Assembly: GCA_965221855.1 (NCBI GenBank)
Contig: CBDCSV010000010.1
Coordinates: forward strand, 372,001-436,000
Reading direction: 5' to 3'
Source: JAJDXO01 sp965221855
GTDB lineage: Bacteria > Pseudomonadota > Alphaproteobacteria > Rhodospirillales > UBA2165
DNA: 64,000 nucleotides
The notes beneath the pieces were generated by a model. The model made no database searches. It was not told the DNA's origin and saw only the letters and a list, made by a program, of their open reading frames with translations. Positions within the stretch are counted from its first letter, which is position 1. Every line of letters begins with the position of its first letter. Shown here piece by piece: positions 1 to 9,082 of the stretch. The position numbers and the translations under genes were made by a program.

Positions 1-1368
1 GCGATCGACGCCGTTTGGGAGGACCAACCCCCGCGGCCGCTCTCCCCGGTGCTTCTGCATGGCGCGGAGTTCGCCGGCCGGTCCTCGGCCGAAAAACGGG
101 GCGAAATCACCGAGGAAATGAAAAAGAACGGTGAAAACGCGGTCGTTCTCACGGCGCCGGATTCCATCGCCTGGCTTGCCAATATCAGAGGCGGCGACGT
201 TCCCTATACGCCGCTGCCCCTGGGCTTCGGCATCCTGCGTGACAACGGCGAGCTGTCGCTGTTCGCCGACCGGCAAAAAGTTCTTCCCGAAACGGCGGCG
301 GGCCTGGAACGGGGAATAGCCATCGCGGACTACGACGACTTCATCCCGGCCCTCATGGCGCTCGGCGCGGAAAACGCCGCGGTCCGGGTGGACCCGTCCG
401 GCGCAGCGGAAGCGGTTTTCGAGACGCTGGAGACGGCCGGCGCCCATATTCGCCGCGGCGCCGACCCCTGCGCGCTGCCGAAAGCGTGCAAAAACCCGGC
501 GGAACTGGACGGCACCCGGCGGGCCCACGTCCGGGACGGCGCGGCGCTGACGCGGTTTCTCGCTTGGCTGGACCGCGAGGCCCTCGCCGCCGGCGCGACG
601 GAAATGAGCGCCGCCGGCCGATTGGAAGCCTTTCGACGGGAAAACGAGCTGATCCAGGGGCTGAGTTTCCCGACCATATCCGGGGCCGGACCCAACGGAG
701 CCATCGTCCATTACCGGGTCACGCCGGAGACCGACAGGAAATTGGAGGCCGGCACCTTGTACCTGGTCGATTCCGGCGCCCAATATCTGGACGGCACCAC
801 CGATGTGACCCGGACGGTCGCGCTGGGCGAGCCGAGCGGCGAAATGCGGGACCGGTTCACCCGGGTGCTCAAGGGCCATATCGCATTGGCGCGGGCCAGG
901 TTTCCCGAAGGCACGTCCGGCTCGCAGCTGGATGTTCTCGCCCGCGCGCCCCTGTGGAACGCGGGCATCGATTTCGAGCACGGCACCGGGCACGGGGTCG
1001 GCAGCTATCTCGGCGTCCACGAGGGGCCCCAGCGAATTTCGAAACTGCCCAACCGCGTCGGGCTGGAACCGGGGATGATCGTTTCAAACGAGCCCGGCTA
1101 CTACAAGACCGGCGAGTACGGGATCAGGATCGAAAATCTGGTGACCGTGGTGGAGGCCGAGGCGGTCGAGGGCTCGGAACGGAAGACATTCGGCTTCGAA
1201 ACGCTGACCTGCGCGCCCATCGACCGGCGATTGATCGTTCGTTCGCTTCTCGACGCGGCCGAACTGGAATGGCTGAACGGCTATCATGCCTGGGTGGCGG
1301 AGGTCGTCTCGCCGCTCGTCGACGCCGAAACCCGCGGCTGGCTCCGGGAAGCGACGAAAGAAATTTAG
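1..1368 (+). CDS. Aminopeptidase P family (Xaa-Pro aminopeptidase), 5' end outside window
   Basis: Cytosolic metallopeptidase of family M24B that removes an N-terminal residue preceding proline. The reading frame is open from base 1 with no stop, and the residues before the first in-frame GTG (base 49) already look like the family (AIDAVWEDQPPRP), so the gene begins upstream; about 455 residues are visible of a family length near 600. The C-terminal pita-bread domain carries all five metal ligands: Asp in LVDSGAQY, Asp in GTTDVTRT, His in HGTGHGVG, Glu in SNEPGYY and Glu in IRIENL. It lies upstream of argH on the same strand, separated by about 170 bp. Family certain, exact substrate range unknown. 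Confidence 0.93.
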   Translation, partial: AIDAVWEDQPPRPLSPVLLHGAEFAGRSSAEKRGEITEEMKKNGENAVVLTAPDSIAWLANIRGGDVPYTPLPLGFGILRDNGELSLFADRQKVLPETAAGLERGIAIADYDDFIPALMALGAENAAVRVDPSGAAEAVFETLETAGAHIRRGADPCALPKACKNPAELDGTRRAHVRDGAALTRFLAWLDREALAAGATEMSAAGRLEAFRRENELIQGLSFPTISGAGPNGAIVHYRVTPETDRKLEAGTLYLVDSGAQYLDGTTDVTRTVALGEPSGEMRDRFTRVLKGHIALARARFPEGTSGSQLDVLARAPLWNAGIDFEHGTGHGVGSYLGVHEGPQRISKLPNRVGLEPGMIVSNEPGYYKTGEYGIRIENLVTVVEAEAVEGSERKTFGFETLTCAPIDRRLIVRSLLDAAELEWLNGYHAWVAEVVSPLVDAETRGWLREATKEI

Positions 1369-1535
1369 CCGTCGTTCGGGCGGCCGGGGAGATCATGACC
1401 CCGGTGAGAATGCGGGTTAAGGGCCAGCGCACTTGATTGCCGAGCCGATATGGACAGAATAGCCGCCGATTACGCTTTTCGGGGCAGGTCCGACATGACC
1501 AGACACCTCACAGCCTCCACCGGGGCCAACGGCTG

Positions 1536-2960
1536 ATGGTATCCGGGCGGAACACAAAGGGCGTCTCCCAAGCCAGCTCCATCTGGGGCGGCCGGTTCGA
1601 GGCGGGACCGTCGCAAATCATGGAAGAGATCAACGCTTCCATCGATTTCGACCGGCGTCTCTACCGGCAGGATATCGCCGCCTCCAAGGCGCACTGCGAA
1701 ATGCTGGTGCGTCAAGGGATCATTGCGCCCGAAGACGGGGACGCGATCCTGGGCGGGCTCGATAAGGTTCTGTCCGAAATCGAGAATGGCGATTTCGAAT
1801 TCAAGACCGCGCTCGAAGACATCCACATGAACGTCGAGGGACGGCTGGCGGAGTTGATCGGCGAGGCGGCCGGCCGGCTGCATACCGCCCGGTCCAGAAA
1901 CGACCAGGTGGCGACGGACTTCAAGCTGTGGGTCCGGGATGCCATCGACCAGCTGGACGGCGGGCTGAAGAGCTTTCAGTCGGCGCTGATCACCGCCGCC
2001 GAGGCCCACACGGCCACCATCATGCCGGGCTACACCCATCTGCAGACCGCCCAGCCGGTGACGGCCGGTCATCATCTGCTGGCCTACGTGGAAATGGCCG
2101 GGCGGGACCGGGGCCGGTTCGGCGACTGCCGGGCGCGGCTTAACGAGAACCCCTTGGGATCCGGGGCGTTGGCGGGAACGTCATTCCCCATCGACCGGCA
2201 GGCGACCTCGGAGGCGCTCGGCTTCGACCGGCCGGCGGCCAATTCCCTCGATGCCGTTTCGGACCGGGATTTCGCCATCGAGTTCCTGGCGGCCGCGGCC
2301 ATCACCGCGACGCACCTGTCGCGGCTCGCCGAGGAAATGGTGATCTGGGCCAGCGAGCCGTTTCGATTCATCACGCTGTCCGACGCCTTTTCGACCGGCA
2401 GCTCCATGCTGCCCCAGAAGCGCAACCCGGATGCCGCGGAACTGGTGCGCGCCAAGACCGGCCGCATTTTCGGGACGCTGATGGGCCTGCTCACGGTAAT
2501 GAAGGGCCTGCCGCTGGCCTACAGCAAGGACATGCAGGAGGACAAACAACCGGTTTTCGAGACCGCCGACGCGCTCAACCTGTGCCTTGCCGCCATGACC
2601 GGCATGATCGCCGACCTGCGGGTCGATGAAGACCGGATGAGGGCTGCCGCCGCCGCCGGGGGCTCCAACGCGGTCGATGTGGCGGATTGGCTGGTCAGGA
2701 ACTTGGACATGCCGTTCCGCGAAGCTCACCGCGTGACCGGAAACCTGGTGAAACTCGCCGAAAACAAGTCCTGCCCGCTGGAAGACCTGGAGTTGGCCGA
2801 CTTTCATTCCATCGAGCCCGGTATTACCGACGACATCTATTCGGTCCTGGGTCTGGAGGAATCGGTGGCCGGCAGGGTAAGCTATGGCGGGACCGCGCCC
2901 GCCAACGTGGCGAGCGCCTGCGCCGAGGCACGGCGCCGGTTCCTGGACGGAGGCGGCTGA
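1536..2960 (+). CDS. argH: Argininosuccinate lyase
   Basis: Last step of arginine biosynthesis: splits argininosuccinate into arginine and fumarate in the cytoplasm. The 474-residue product has the family length and the fumarase/aspartase-superfamily signature SSMLPQKRNPD, with the catalytic serine in the preceding loop, plus the N-terminal IWGGRFEAGPS and TARSRNDQVATD blocks typical of ArgH. The ATG at 1536 is chosen because homology-like sequence starts about 15 residues later; the frame stays open upstream to 1437 but that extension looks non-coding. The stop overlaps the lptM start by one base, and lysA follows, giving an amino-acid/envelope operon common in Alphaproteobacteria. Confidence 0.96.
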   Translation: MVSGRNTKGVSQASSIWGGRFEAGPSQIMEEINASIDFDRRLYRQDIAASKAHCEMLVRQGIIAPEDGDAILGGLDKVLSEIENGDFEFKTALEDIHMNVEGRLAELIGEAAGRLHTARSRNDQVATDFKLWVRDAIDQLDGGLKSFQSALITAAEAHTATIMPGYTHLQTAQPVTAGHHLLAYVEMAGRDRGRFGDCRARLNENPLGSGALAGTSFPIDRQATSEALGFDRPAANSLDAVSDRDFAIEFLAAAAITATHLSRLAEEMVIWASEPFRFITLSDAFSTGSSMLPQKRNPDAAELVRAKTGRIFGTLMGLLTVMKGLPLAYSKDMQEDKQPVFETADALNLCLAAMTGMIADLRVDEDRMRAAAAAGGSNAVDVADWLVRNLDMPFREAHRVTGNLVKLAENKSCPLEDLELADFHSIEPGITDDIYSVLGLEESVAGRVSYGGTAPANVASACAEARRRFLDGGG

Positions 2961-3097
2961 TGACACGGCGACGACTGACCTTCCTCATGGCGGCGGCTAT
3001 TTTATTGCCGGTCCTTGCCGCGTGCGGAAAAAAATCCGCGCTCGAACCGCCGCCCGACGCCAAGCAGGAATATCCCCGGCAATACCCGACCCGATAG
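2960..3097 (+). CDS. lptM: LptM-like small lipoprotein (LPS translocon maturation chaperone family)
   Basis: A 45-residue lipoprotein precursor: basic start (MTRRR), hydrophobic stretch, lipobox LAAC with Cys at about residue 21, then the short CGKKSALEPPPD tail. CGKKGPL-type sequence directly after the lipidated cysteine is the hallmark of the LptM (YifL) family, which assists disulfide maturation of the LPS translocon LptDE in enterobacteria. The ATG overlaps the argH TGA by one base (TGATG), implying translational coupling. It sits between argH and lysA, the position usually seen for this gene. The function is inferred from the family; the alphaproteobacterial members are little studied. 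Confidence 0.85.
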   Translation: MTRRRLTFLMAAAILLPVLAACGKKSALEPPPDAKQEYPRQYPTR

Positions 3098-3123
3098 ACC
3101 GGCCAAACAGGGCTGACCGACGA

Positions 3124-4386
3124 ATGGATCACTTCGAATACCGCGACGGCGTCCTTCACGCCGAGAACGTGCCCCTCGACCGCATCGCCGATGACGTCGG
3201 GACGCCGTTCTATTGCTACTCGACGGCCACCATCGAGCGGCACATCGGGGTCTTCACGGACGGCCTCCGGCCCCTCGACGCAACGGTGTGCTATTCGGTG
3301 AAGGCGAATTCAAATCTGTCGGTTCTGAAGATCCTCGCCGCAAACGGCGCCGGCGCCGATGTGGTTTCGGGCGGTGAGCTTACCCGGGCCCTCCGGGCCG
3401 GCATGCCGCCCGGCAAGATCGTGTTTTCGGGCGTCGGCAAGACCGAGGACGAAATCCGCCAGGCCATCCAGGCGGATATCCTGCAGATCAACGTCGAATC
3501 GGAACCGGAACTCGAGGCCGTTGACCGGGTCGCCGGAGAGCTCGGAAAGACGGCGCGCGCCGCCGTCCGGCTCAATCCCGATATCGACGCCGGCTCTCAC
3601 GACAAAATCTCCACCGGACGCCGGGAAGACAAGTTCGGCGTCGACTGGTCCCGGGCTCACGAAGTGTTTACCGCCGGCGCGGCCTTGCCGAATGTCGATC
3701 TGGTCGGCCTCGCCATGCACATCGGCTCACAGCTCGCCGATCTCCAGCCGTACCGGGATGCCTTCACCCGGCTGCGCGACGTTACCGCGACGCTGCAGGC
3801 CGACGGCTTCGAGATCCGGACCCTGGATCTCGGCGGCGGATTGGGCGCCCCTTATGACGACACGCCGATGCCCAGCCCTGCCGAGTACGGCGCCATGGTA
3901 AGGGAAGTCATGGGCGATCTCGACTGCCGGTTCCTGTTCGAACCGGGCCGTGTGATCGCCGGAAACGCAGGCGTTCTGGTGAGTCGCGTGGTCTACGTCA
4001 AGGAAGGGGCCACGCGGCGGTTTCTGATCCTCGACGCGGCCATGAACGATCTCATCCGCCCGGCCTTGTACGACGCTTCGCATACCATCGTCCCAGTCTC
4101 CGAATCGGCGGATAAGGCGCGCGAACCGGCGGATATCGTGGGTCCGGTCTGCGAGACCGGAGATACGTTCGGCGAACGGATTCCCATGCCGGCCATGAAA
4201 TCCGGCGATCTCGTGGCGTTCCGGACCGCGGGCGCCTACGGCGCGGTCATGGCCTCGACCTACAATTCCCGTGCGCTGGTACCTGAAATATTGGTCAACG
4301 GCGGTCAATTTGCGGTTGTCAGGGAGCGCATAGAGGTAGACGATTACCTGGCCCGCGAGAGCCTCGCGCCCTGGCTAAGCGGTTGA
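3124..4386 (+). CDS. lysA: Diaminopimelate decarboxylase
   Basis: PLP enzyme (fold type III) that converts meso-diaminopimelate to lysine. The 420-residue protein shows the PLP-binding lysine in CYSVKANSN near residue 60, the HIGSQ phosphate-region motif, LDLGGGLG, FEPGRVIAGNAG, and the C-terminal substrate loop VCETGDTFGE. The start at 3124 gives the usual MDHFEYRDGVLHAE N-terminus; earlier in-frame codons would overlap lptM. It follows lptM by 26 bp in the argH-lptM-lysA operon. Length and motifs are complete and nothing looks broken. Confidence 0.96.
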   Translation: MDHFEYRDGVLHAENVPLDRIADDVGTPFYCYSTATIERHIGVFTDGLRPLDATVCYSVKANSNLSVLKILAANGAGADVVSGGELTRALRAGMPPGKIVFSGVGKTEDEIRQAIQADILQINVESEPELEAVDRVAGELGKTARAAVRLNPDIDAGSHDKISTGRREDKFGVDWSRAHEVFTAGAALPNVDLVGLAMHIGSQLADLQPYRDAFTRLRDVTATLQADGFEIRTLDLGGGLGAPYDDTPMPSPAEYGAMVREVMGDLDCRFLFEPGRVIAGNAGVLVSRVVYVKEGATRRFLILDAAMNDLIRPALYDASHTIVPVSESADKAREPADIVGPVCETGDTFGERIPMPAMKSGDLVAFRTAGAYGAVMASTYNSRALVPEILVNGGQFAVVRERIEVDDYLARESLAPWLSG

Positions 4387-4491
4387 TCCGTTCGGGGCCC
4401 GGCGGGGGCATGGACTTCGACGTGCATATATGATGGCGAGATTGCGCCGCGCGAGCGACGGAACCCGGCCAAAAGGGACGTTAAGTCAGGC

Positions 4492-6954
4492 ATGAAAATC
4501 AAACGTGGACCGCTATTCGGTTTATATCTCAGGCTCGCCCGAGCTGGCCTGCATTTCGAAGATTTGTGGCCGCGCCTGTGGCCCGCGGTCGGCCTGACGG
4601 GGCTGCTGCTTGCGCTCGCCCTGTTCGATGTCCTGCCGCTGCTGCCCGTTTGGCTGCATGCCTTCATCGTCATCGCCTTTCTGGTGGCCATTGCCGGCCT
4701 GCTCCAGCGGGTGGTGACCCGTGTGCCGGCCGTCGGCGATATCCGGGCCCGCCACCGGATCGAAACCGACAGCGGCCTGGACCACCGGCCGCTCACCGCC
4801 CTCGACGACGAACTCGCGGCCGGATCGGATGACCCCGCCGCACAGACGCTGTGGACGGCCCATCGGCGCCGGATGGCCGAACGGGCCGAAGAACTCAGGC
4901 TGAACTTGCCCAGGGCCGGCCTGACCCGGCGGGACCCGTGGGCGGTTCGCGCCGGGCTGGTGCTGATCGTGCTGATCGGCTTTGTCGCCGCCGGCAATCA
5001 GTCGGTCGAGCGTATCTCCCGTGCGCTGGTGCCACCCCTCGATTCGGGCGCCTTTCAGCAGCGCGTCGCCCATGACGTCTGGATAACGCCTCCCGCCTAC
5101 ACCCAGGTCGCGCCGATTTATTTCGGCACCGGCGAACGGGCCGCAAGTCCGGCCGCGGCCGCCGCCGCCCGGACCGTCCGCGTCCCCGCCGGCAGCACGG
5201 TCCTGGTTCAGGTCTCCGGCGGCGGACAGATACCGTCATTGCTCATCGACGAGACGGCGACCGAACTCAACCGGGTCGAGGCCGACGGTTATCACCTGGA
5301 GACGGAAATTACCGAGGGCTCCCGCCTCAGCCTTCAGCAAAAGGGCCGCGAATTGGCGGCTTGGGATATCGAGGTGATCGCCGACGAGGCTCCGGTAGTG
5401 GCCTTCACCGCGGCGCCCGAAACCAACAACGAACTCAAGCTTCGGCTGCCGTTCGAGGCGACGGACGATTACGGCCTGAAGGGTGTCGCCGCCTCCGTCC
5501 GCCGGCTTGACGGCGAGCCCATCCCGGACGGCGAAAGCGAAATTACCCTCCGCCTTCCCTTCCCCGGCGAGGGGTCGACCTCGGCCAAGGGAAAATCGTC
5601 CCACGACCTGAGCTCTCATGTGTGGGCGGGCCTGCCGGTGCTGGTTCATCTGATCGCCACCGATGAACGCGGCCAGACCGGTGTCAGCGCGGTTGAACCG
5701 GTGGTTCTTCCCGAACGCCACTTCACCCACGTCGTCGCCCGGGAACTGGTCGAGGTGCGCAAACGCCTCAAGGCCACGAAACAAAGCCGGCTTCTCGGCG
5801 CCTTGAAGCTGGACAATATCAGCGACGAGCCCCACCGCTTCCAGGACAATACCTCGGCGTACCTGGCCATCCGGGTGGCGCGCGAACGTTTGGCGCGGGA
5901 CAAAAAGACCGGCACGGTCTCGGGCGTTCAAAAAATGCTCTGGGATATCGCCTTGCAGCTCGAGGAAGGCTTGTCGGCATTGGCCAGCCGGGACCTCCGG
6001 GCGGCGCAGGAAGCCCTCCGCGAAGCGCTTGAGAACAACGCCAGCCTGGAGGAACTGGAGCGTTTGATGGACGAGGTCCAGCGGGCGCTGGAACGGTTCC
6101 TGTCGGCGCTGATGCAGCAGTTCGAGCAAAACGGCGAACTGCCGCAGCTGGACCCCAACACGCAGACCATGACCAACGAGGAACTTCAACGGATGCTGGA
6201 CCGGGCGCGGGAACTGATGCGCCAGGGGAACCGGGATGCGGCGCGGGAAATGATGGCGCAGCTCCAGCGCATGCTGGAGAGCCTGCGCGGGGCCCAGGCC
6301 CGAAACCGCCAGCAGCAGCGGCAGTCCCGCGAAGCGCAGGAGGCGATGCGCCGGCTTCAGGGCATCATTCAACGTCAACAACGCCTCCTGGACGACACCT
6401 TCCGGCGCTCACAGGAAGGCGAGACCGGGGATGCGCCCCTCGAGGAAAGCCAGGAAGAACAGGAAAGTATCCGCCGTCAGCTGGGCGAACTCATGCAGCG
6501 TCTCGGCGAGATGATGGGGCAGGTTCCGCAAAACCTCGGCCAGGCGGAACGATCCATGCGGCAATCGGAGCGCGCACTTGGTCAGGGCCAGCCCTCGCAA
6601 GCGGTCGGTCCTCAGACCGAGGCATTGGAAGCGCTGCGCCAGGGCGCCCAGAATGCCGCGCGGGCCCTCGCCCGGCGGCTTGGCCGCGGCAACCGGCTCG
6701 GGCGTTCAGGCCGGATCGGCCGCTTCCAGGGACCTGAGCTCAGAGGGTTGCGGCCCGGCAACAGGGATCCGTTCGGACGTCCGGCGGAAGAAGACGGCAC
6801 CACGGGCACCGCCACCGGCAATGTCGATATCCCGAGCGAAGCCGAAATTCAGCGCGCCCGGGAAATCCTTGATGAGCTTCGCAGGCGGGCCGGTGATCTT
6901 TGGCGGCCCGAACTGGAACTGGAATATATCGAGCGCCTGCTCAAGCGCTTCTAG
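4492..6954 (+). CDS. TIGR02302/DUF4175 family membrane protein
   Basis: An 820-residue protein of an alphaproteobacterial family with no assigned biochemical role. Two N-terminal membrane segments are visible near residues 30-70, a third near 155-175, then a beta-rich extracytoplasmic region, and from about residue 415 a very long, Gln/Arg/Met/Glu-rich helical and coiled-coil region rich in MxxQLQRML and RQQQRQSR-type sequence. The extreme C-terminus (EYIERLLKRF) is intact. Its position between lysA and the ftsEX region matches related genomes, which suggests an envelope role. The TAG stop contains the TA target of the IS630-type insertion that follows, yet the stop is unchanged by it. Confidence 0.85.
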   Translation: MKIKRGPLFGLYLRLARAGLHFEDLWPRLWPAVGLTGLLLALALFDVLPLLPVWLHAFIVIAFLVAIAGLLQRVVTRVPAVGDIRARHRIETDSGLDHRPLTALDDELAAGSDDPAAQTLWTAHRRRMAERAEELRLNLPRAGLTRRDPWAVRAGLVLIVLIGFVAAGNQSVERISRALVPPLDSGAFQQRVAHDVWITPPAYTQVAPIYFGTGERAASPAAAAAARTVRVPAGSTVLVQVSGGGQIPSLLIDETATELNRVEADGYHLETEITEGSRLSLQQKGRELAAWDIEVIADEAPVVAFTAAPETNNELKLRLPFEATDDYGLKGVAASVRRLDGEPIPDGESEITLRLPFPGEGSTSAKGKSSHDLSSHVWAGLPVLVHLIATDERGQTGVSAVEPVVLPERHFTHVVARELVEVRKRLKATKQSRLLGALKLDNISDEPHRFQDNTSAYLAIRVARERLARDKKTGTVSGVQKMLWDIALQLEEGLSALASRDLRAAQEALREALENNASLEELERLMDEVQRALERFLSALMQQFEQNGELPQLDPNTQTMTNEELQRMLDRARELMRQGNRDAAREMMAQLQRMLESLRGAQARNRQQQRQSREAQEAMRRLQGIIQRQQRLLDDTFRRSQEGETGDAPLEESQEEQESIRRQLGELMQRLGEMMGQVPQNLGQAERSMRQSERALGQGQPSQAVGPQTEALEALRQGAQNAARALARRLGRGNRLGRSGRIGRFQGPELRGLRPGNRDPFGRPAEEDGTTGTATGNVDIPSEAEIQRAREILDELRRRAGDLWRPELELEYIERLLKRF

Positions 6955-6966
6955 AGCATTTTCTGA

Positions 6967-7566
6967 TCACACCCGGTCATAGCCTGCGGCAGTGAAGTAG
7001 TTTTGGCACTCGGATTGGGTGACTGTGTCGATGGCGGTTGCGATGGCGTCGTAGAGGTCGTCGACGGTTCTGGCTGCGGTCTTTTTGAGGAGGGCCTTGA
7101 GCTTTGCGAAGGCCATCTCGATTGGGTTGAAGTCGGGTGAGTAGGGCGGCAGGAAGCGGAGCTCGGCGCCGGCGTCTTCGATGGCCTTACGCACGCTGGC
7201 GGGCTTATGGGCTGGCAGATTGTCCATAATGACGATGTCTCCGGGTTTGAGGGTTGGGACCAGGATTTGCTCGACATAGGCAAGGAAGGCTGCCCCGGTC
7301 ATCGCCCCATCGATGGTCATGGGGGCGAGGATGCCGTCGAGCGTGAGAGCAGCGACCAAAGTGGTGGTCTTCCAGTGGCCGTGAGGGATGGCGGCTTGGC
7401 AGCGCTGCCCGCGCGGCGCGCGGCCATAGCGCCGGGCCATCTTGGTCGATGTGCCGGTCTCGTCGATGAAGACCAGCCGCTCCGGCATCAGGCCGGGCTG
7501 CGCCTCGGCCCAGGCCTGCCGGCGCGCCAAGACATCAGGACGTTGCTGCTCGCTGGCGTGCGCGGT
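6967..7566 (-). CDS. IS-A copy 1 transposase, catalytic frame (orfB)
   Basis: Catalytic half of the IS630-type transposase, read from the frameshift run at 7573-7566; the longest stretch with its own possible start (TTG) is 6967-7530. It holds the DDE triad in VFIDETG, IVMDNLPAHK-type sequence (IIVMDNLPAH region) and SPDFNPIEMAFAKLK, the last with the signature Glu. It ends 13 bp before the element's inverted repeat terminus. No independent strong ribosome-binding site is seen, so expression probably depends on frameshifting or slippage. Confidence 0.88.
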   Translation of the reverse strand, partial: TAHASEQQRPDVLARRQAWAEAQPGLMPERLVFIDETGTSTKMARRYGRAPRGQRCQAAIPHGHWKTTTLVAALTLDGILAPMTIDGAMTGAAFLAYVEQILVPTLKPGDIVIMDNLPAHKPASVRKAIEDAGAELRFLPPYSPDFNPIEMAFAKLKALLKKTAARTVDDLYDAIATAIDTVTQSECQNYFTAAGYDRV

Positions 7567-7915
7567 TTTTTTTGAAGGTCATGCCGTGGCGGTCGAGCAG
7601 CCGCCAGACCGTGCTCGGGGCAACCCGAAGCCCGTGCACCTCCTCCAGACAGGCTGCGATCTCGGCCAGGGTGATGTCCGGTGTCTCCGTGACAAGCGCC
7701 AGAACCTCCTCGGCATACGCTTCAAGGCGGTGAGAGCGGCGGTCCCCGCCTTGCGGCCGGGGCCGCACATCACCCCGCTGCCGCCACTGATCAACCCATT
7801 TGATCGCCGTCGAGGCCGCAACCCCAAAAACCTTCGCCGCAGACCGACGCGACATCCCGCCGTCCACCGCCGCAACCAACCGATGTCGTAGATCATTCGA
7901 AAGTGGTCTCGTCAT
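7535..7915 (-). CDS. IS-A copy 1 transposase, N-terminal frame (orfA)
   Basis: 126 residues with the helix-turn-helix DNA-binding region of IS630 transposases (SNDLRHRLVAAVDGG, then RSAAKVFGVAASTAIKWV). A run of eight A residues (minus strand, 7573-7566) lies near the end: in this frame it reads F-K-K-N and soon terminates. Moving to the next frame at the run gives K-K-T-A-H-A-S-E-Q and joins orfB, the usual unbroken IS630 sequence. The predicted fused transposase is about 315 residues. Confidence 0.88.
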   Translation of the reverse strand: MTRPLSNDLRHRLVAAVDGGMSRRSAAKVFGVAASTAIKWVDQWRQRGDVRPRPQGGDRRSHRLEAYAEEVLALVTETPDITLAEIAACLEEVHGLRVAPSTVWRLLDRHGMTFKKNRARQRAATS

Positions 7916-8085
7916 GCAGGCTGGCCTCCTTCACCAGCCCACATCTTGAATCAGAAATCAGAGACTTTGGGAATCCCTAACGATTCCGTCAGATCAGAAA
8001 ACTCTCTAGCCGAATTGCAGGCCCGGTCCCCGCCGAATACCGGTTCCGGCTCCCGGGCGTCGTTCCCGCGAACGGATATCGCCCC

Positions 8086-9009
8086 TTACCGCCCCGCCGC
8101 CTCGCCCGCGGGCTCCGCAACCTCTTCGCCGGCGAACCAGACATCGGCCCGCCGCGCCGAGGGCAGCGGATTGTCGATGCGCCCGGTGAACTCGAGGCTT
8201 TCCTCGGGCGCCAACTCATCCTTCGCCGGAACGATGTTCACATGCTGGACCTCGTTGCCGGCCGCATCGGCCAATGAGATCCGGATCACCGGCACGATCC
8301 GCGGCTTGTCGGAGACGTTGGTGACGGATCCCGTCACTTGAATCCATTTCGCGTCTCCCTCGGCTTCCCGGGTCGGCACGCCGAGGTCGATACGCAGTCC
8401 GGCGCCCAGTGTTTCGCCGAGGCCAGCCAGCGCGTAAAGGTCCGCCAGACCGGGAACCAATGAGACAATGGGACCGCGGGCGAAGACCAACCCTACCAGG
8501 ACGACAACGACGGCGCCGACCGCCGCCAGCGATAGCCAGAGGCCGCGGCGGCCGGTCTCTTGCGCGCCGGCGTCGGCAGCGGGCTCGGCAAACACCTCAG
8601 AGAATGGGTCCGGGTGCGGAATGTCATCGGGCTCGATGTCCCCGTCGAGTTCCTCCGCCTCTTCCATGAGGGTCTCGAATGGCTCGGGCTCGGCGGCAGG
8701 CGCGGGTTCAGCCGCGGCAGCCGCCTCCGGGGGCGGCGGTTGCCGCGGATCGGGGTACGGCGCCGGATATGGCTGAGGCGGATAACCAGGCGGCGGATAT
8801 CCGGGCGGCGGTCCGTAGCCGTAGGCCGGCGGATAGGGGGCCGGATAAGCGGGCTGCGGCGGCGGGGCGGGTCGGGCTGCCTGATCGGCGATTCGCTCCT
8901 GAAGCCATTGGTGACCACAATTGGTGCAGCGAACCGACCTACCTTGATCGCCGAACAAGGAACCGTCGACATCATATGAAGTCGAGCAGGACGGACAGGT
9001 GATGCGCAT
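8086..9009 (-). CDS. MJ0042-type zinc-ribbon, proline-rich, single-TM protein (DUF3426-like)
   Basis: 307 residues. Residues 1-40 form an N-terminal zinc ribbon with CPSC and CTNC pairs (MRITCPSCSTSYDV). Residues about 45-110 are a Pro/Tyr-rich low-complexity stretch with repeated PPPGYPPPGYPP-like units, followed by an acidic segment. A membrane helix lies near residues 158-180 and a C-terminal domain of the DUF3426 type follows (ITGSVTNVSDKPR-like). It is transcribed divergently from ftsE, as in related genomes. Topology predicts a cytoplasmic zinc ribbon and a periplasmic C-terminal domain. The function is unknown; the IS256-type insertion lies just upstream of its start. Confidence 0.8.
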   Translation of the reverse strand: MRITCPSCSTSYDVDGSLFGDQGRSVRCTNCGHQWLQERIADQAARPAPPPQPAYPAPYPPAYGYGPPPGYPPPGYPPQPYPAPYPDPRQPPPPEAAAAAEPAPAAEPEPFETLMEEAEELDGDIEPDDIPHPDPFSEVFAEPAADAGAQETGRRGLWLSLAAVGAVVVVLVGLVFARGPIVSLVPGLADLYALAGLGETLGAGLRIDLGVPTREAEGDAKWIQVTGSVTNVSDKPRIVPVIRISLADAAGNEVQHVNIVPAKDELAPEESLEFTGRIDNPLPSARRADVWFAGEEVAEPAGEAAGR

Positions 9010-9082
9010 TGCCGCAAGTTCTGTTGAATGTTCAATTACTTATAGAAAAATACGAGTATTATCGCAACCTTCGCCCCGGGGG

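Larger units (their letters stand above)
6954..8006 (-). mobile_element. IS630-family element IS-A, copy 1
   Basis: A 1,053-bp element bounded by TA dinucleotides at 6952-6953 and 8007-8008, the IS630 target duplication. The terminal inverted repeats read GAGCATTTTCTGATC and, on the other end in reverse complement, GAGAGTTTTCTGATC. It encodes a transposase in two overlapping frames on the minus strand. A second copy at 20280-21332 has the same length and the same predicted proteins and lies in opposite orientation. Removing the element and one TA restores ttcTAgccg, so the upstream gene keeps its TAG stop. Confidence 0.93.

Noticed and set aside
1437..1535. N-terminal extension of ArgH
   Set aside because: Open in frame but starting at TTG, without ribosome-binding site or family-like sequence; the ATG at 1536 gives the normal length.
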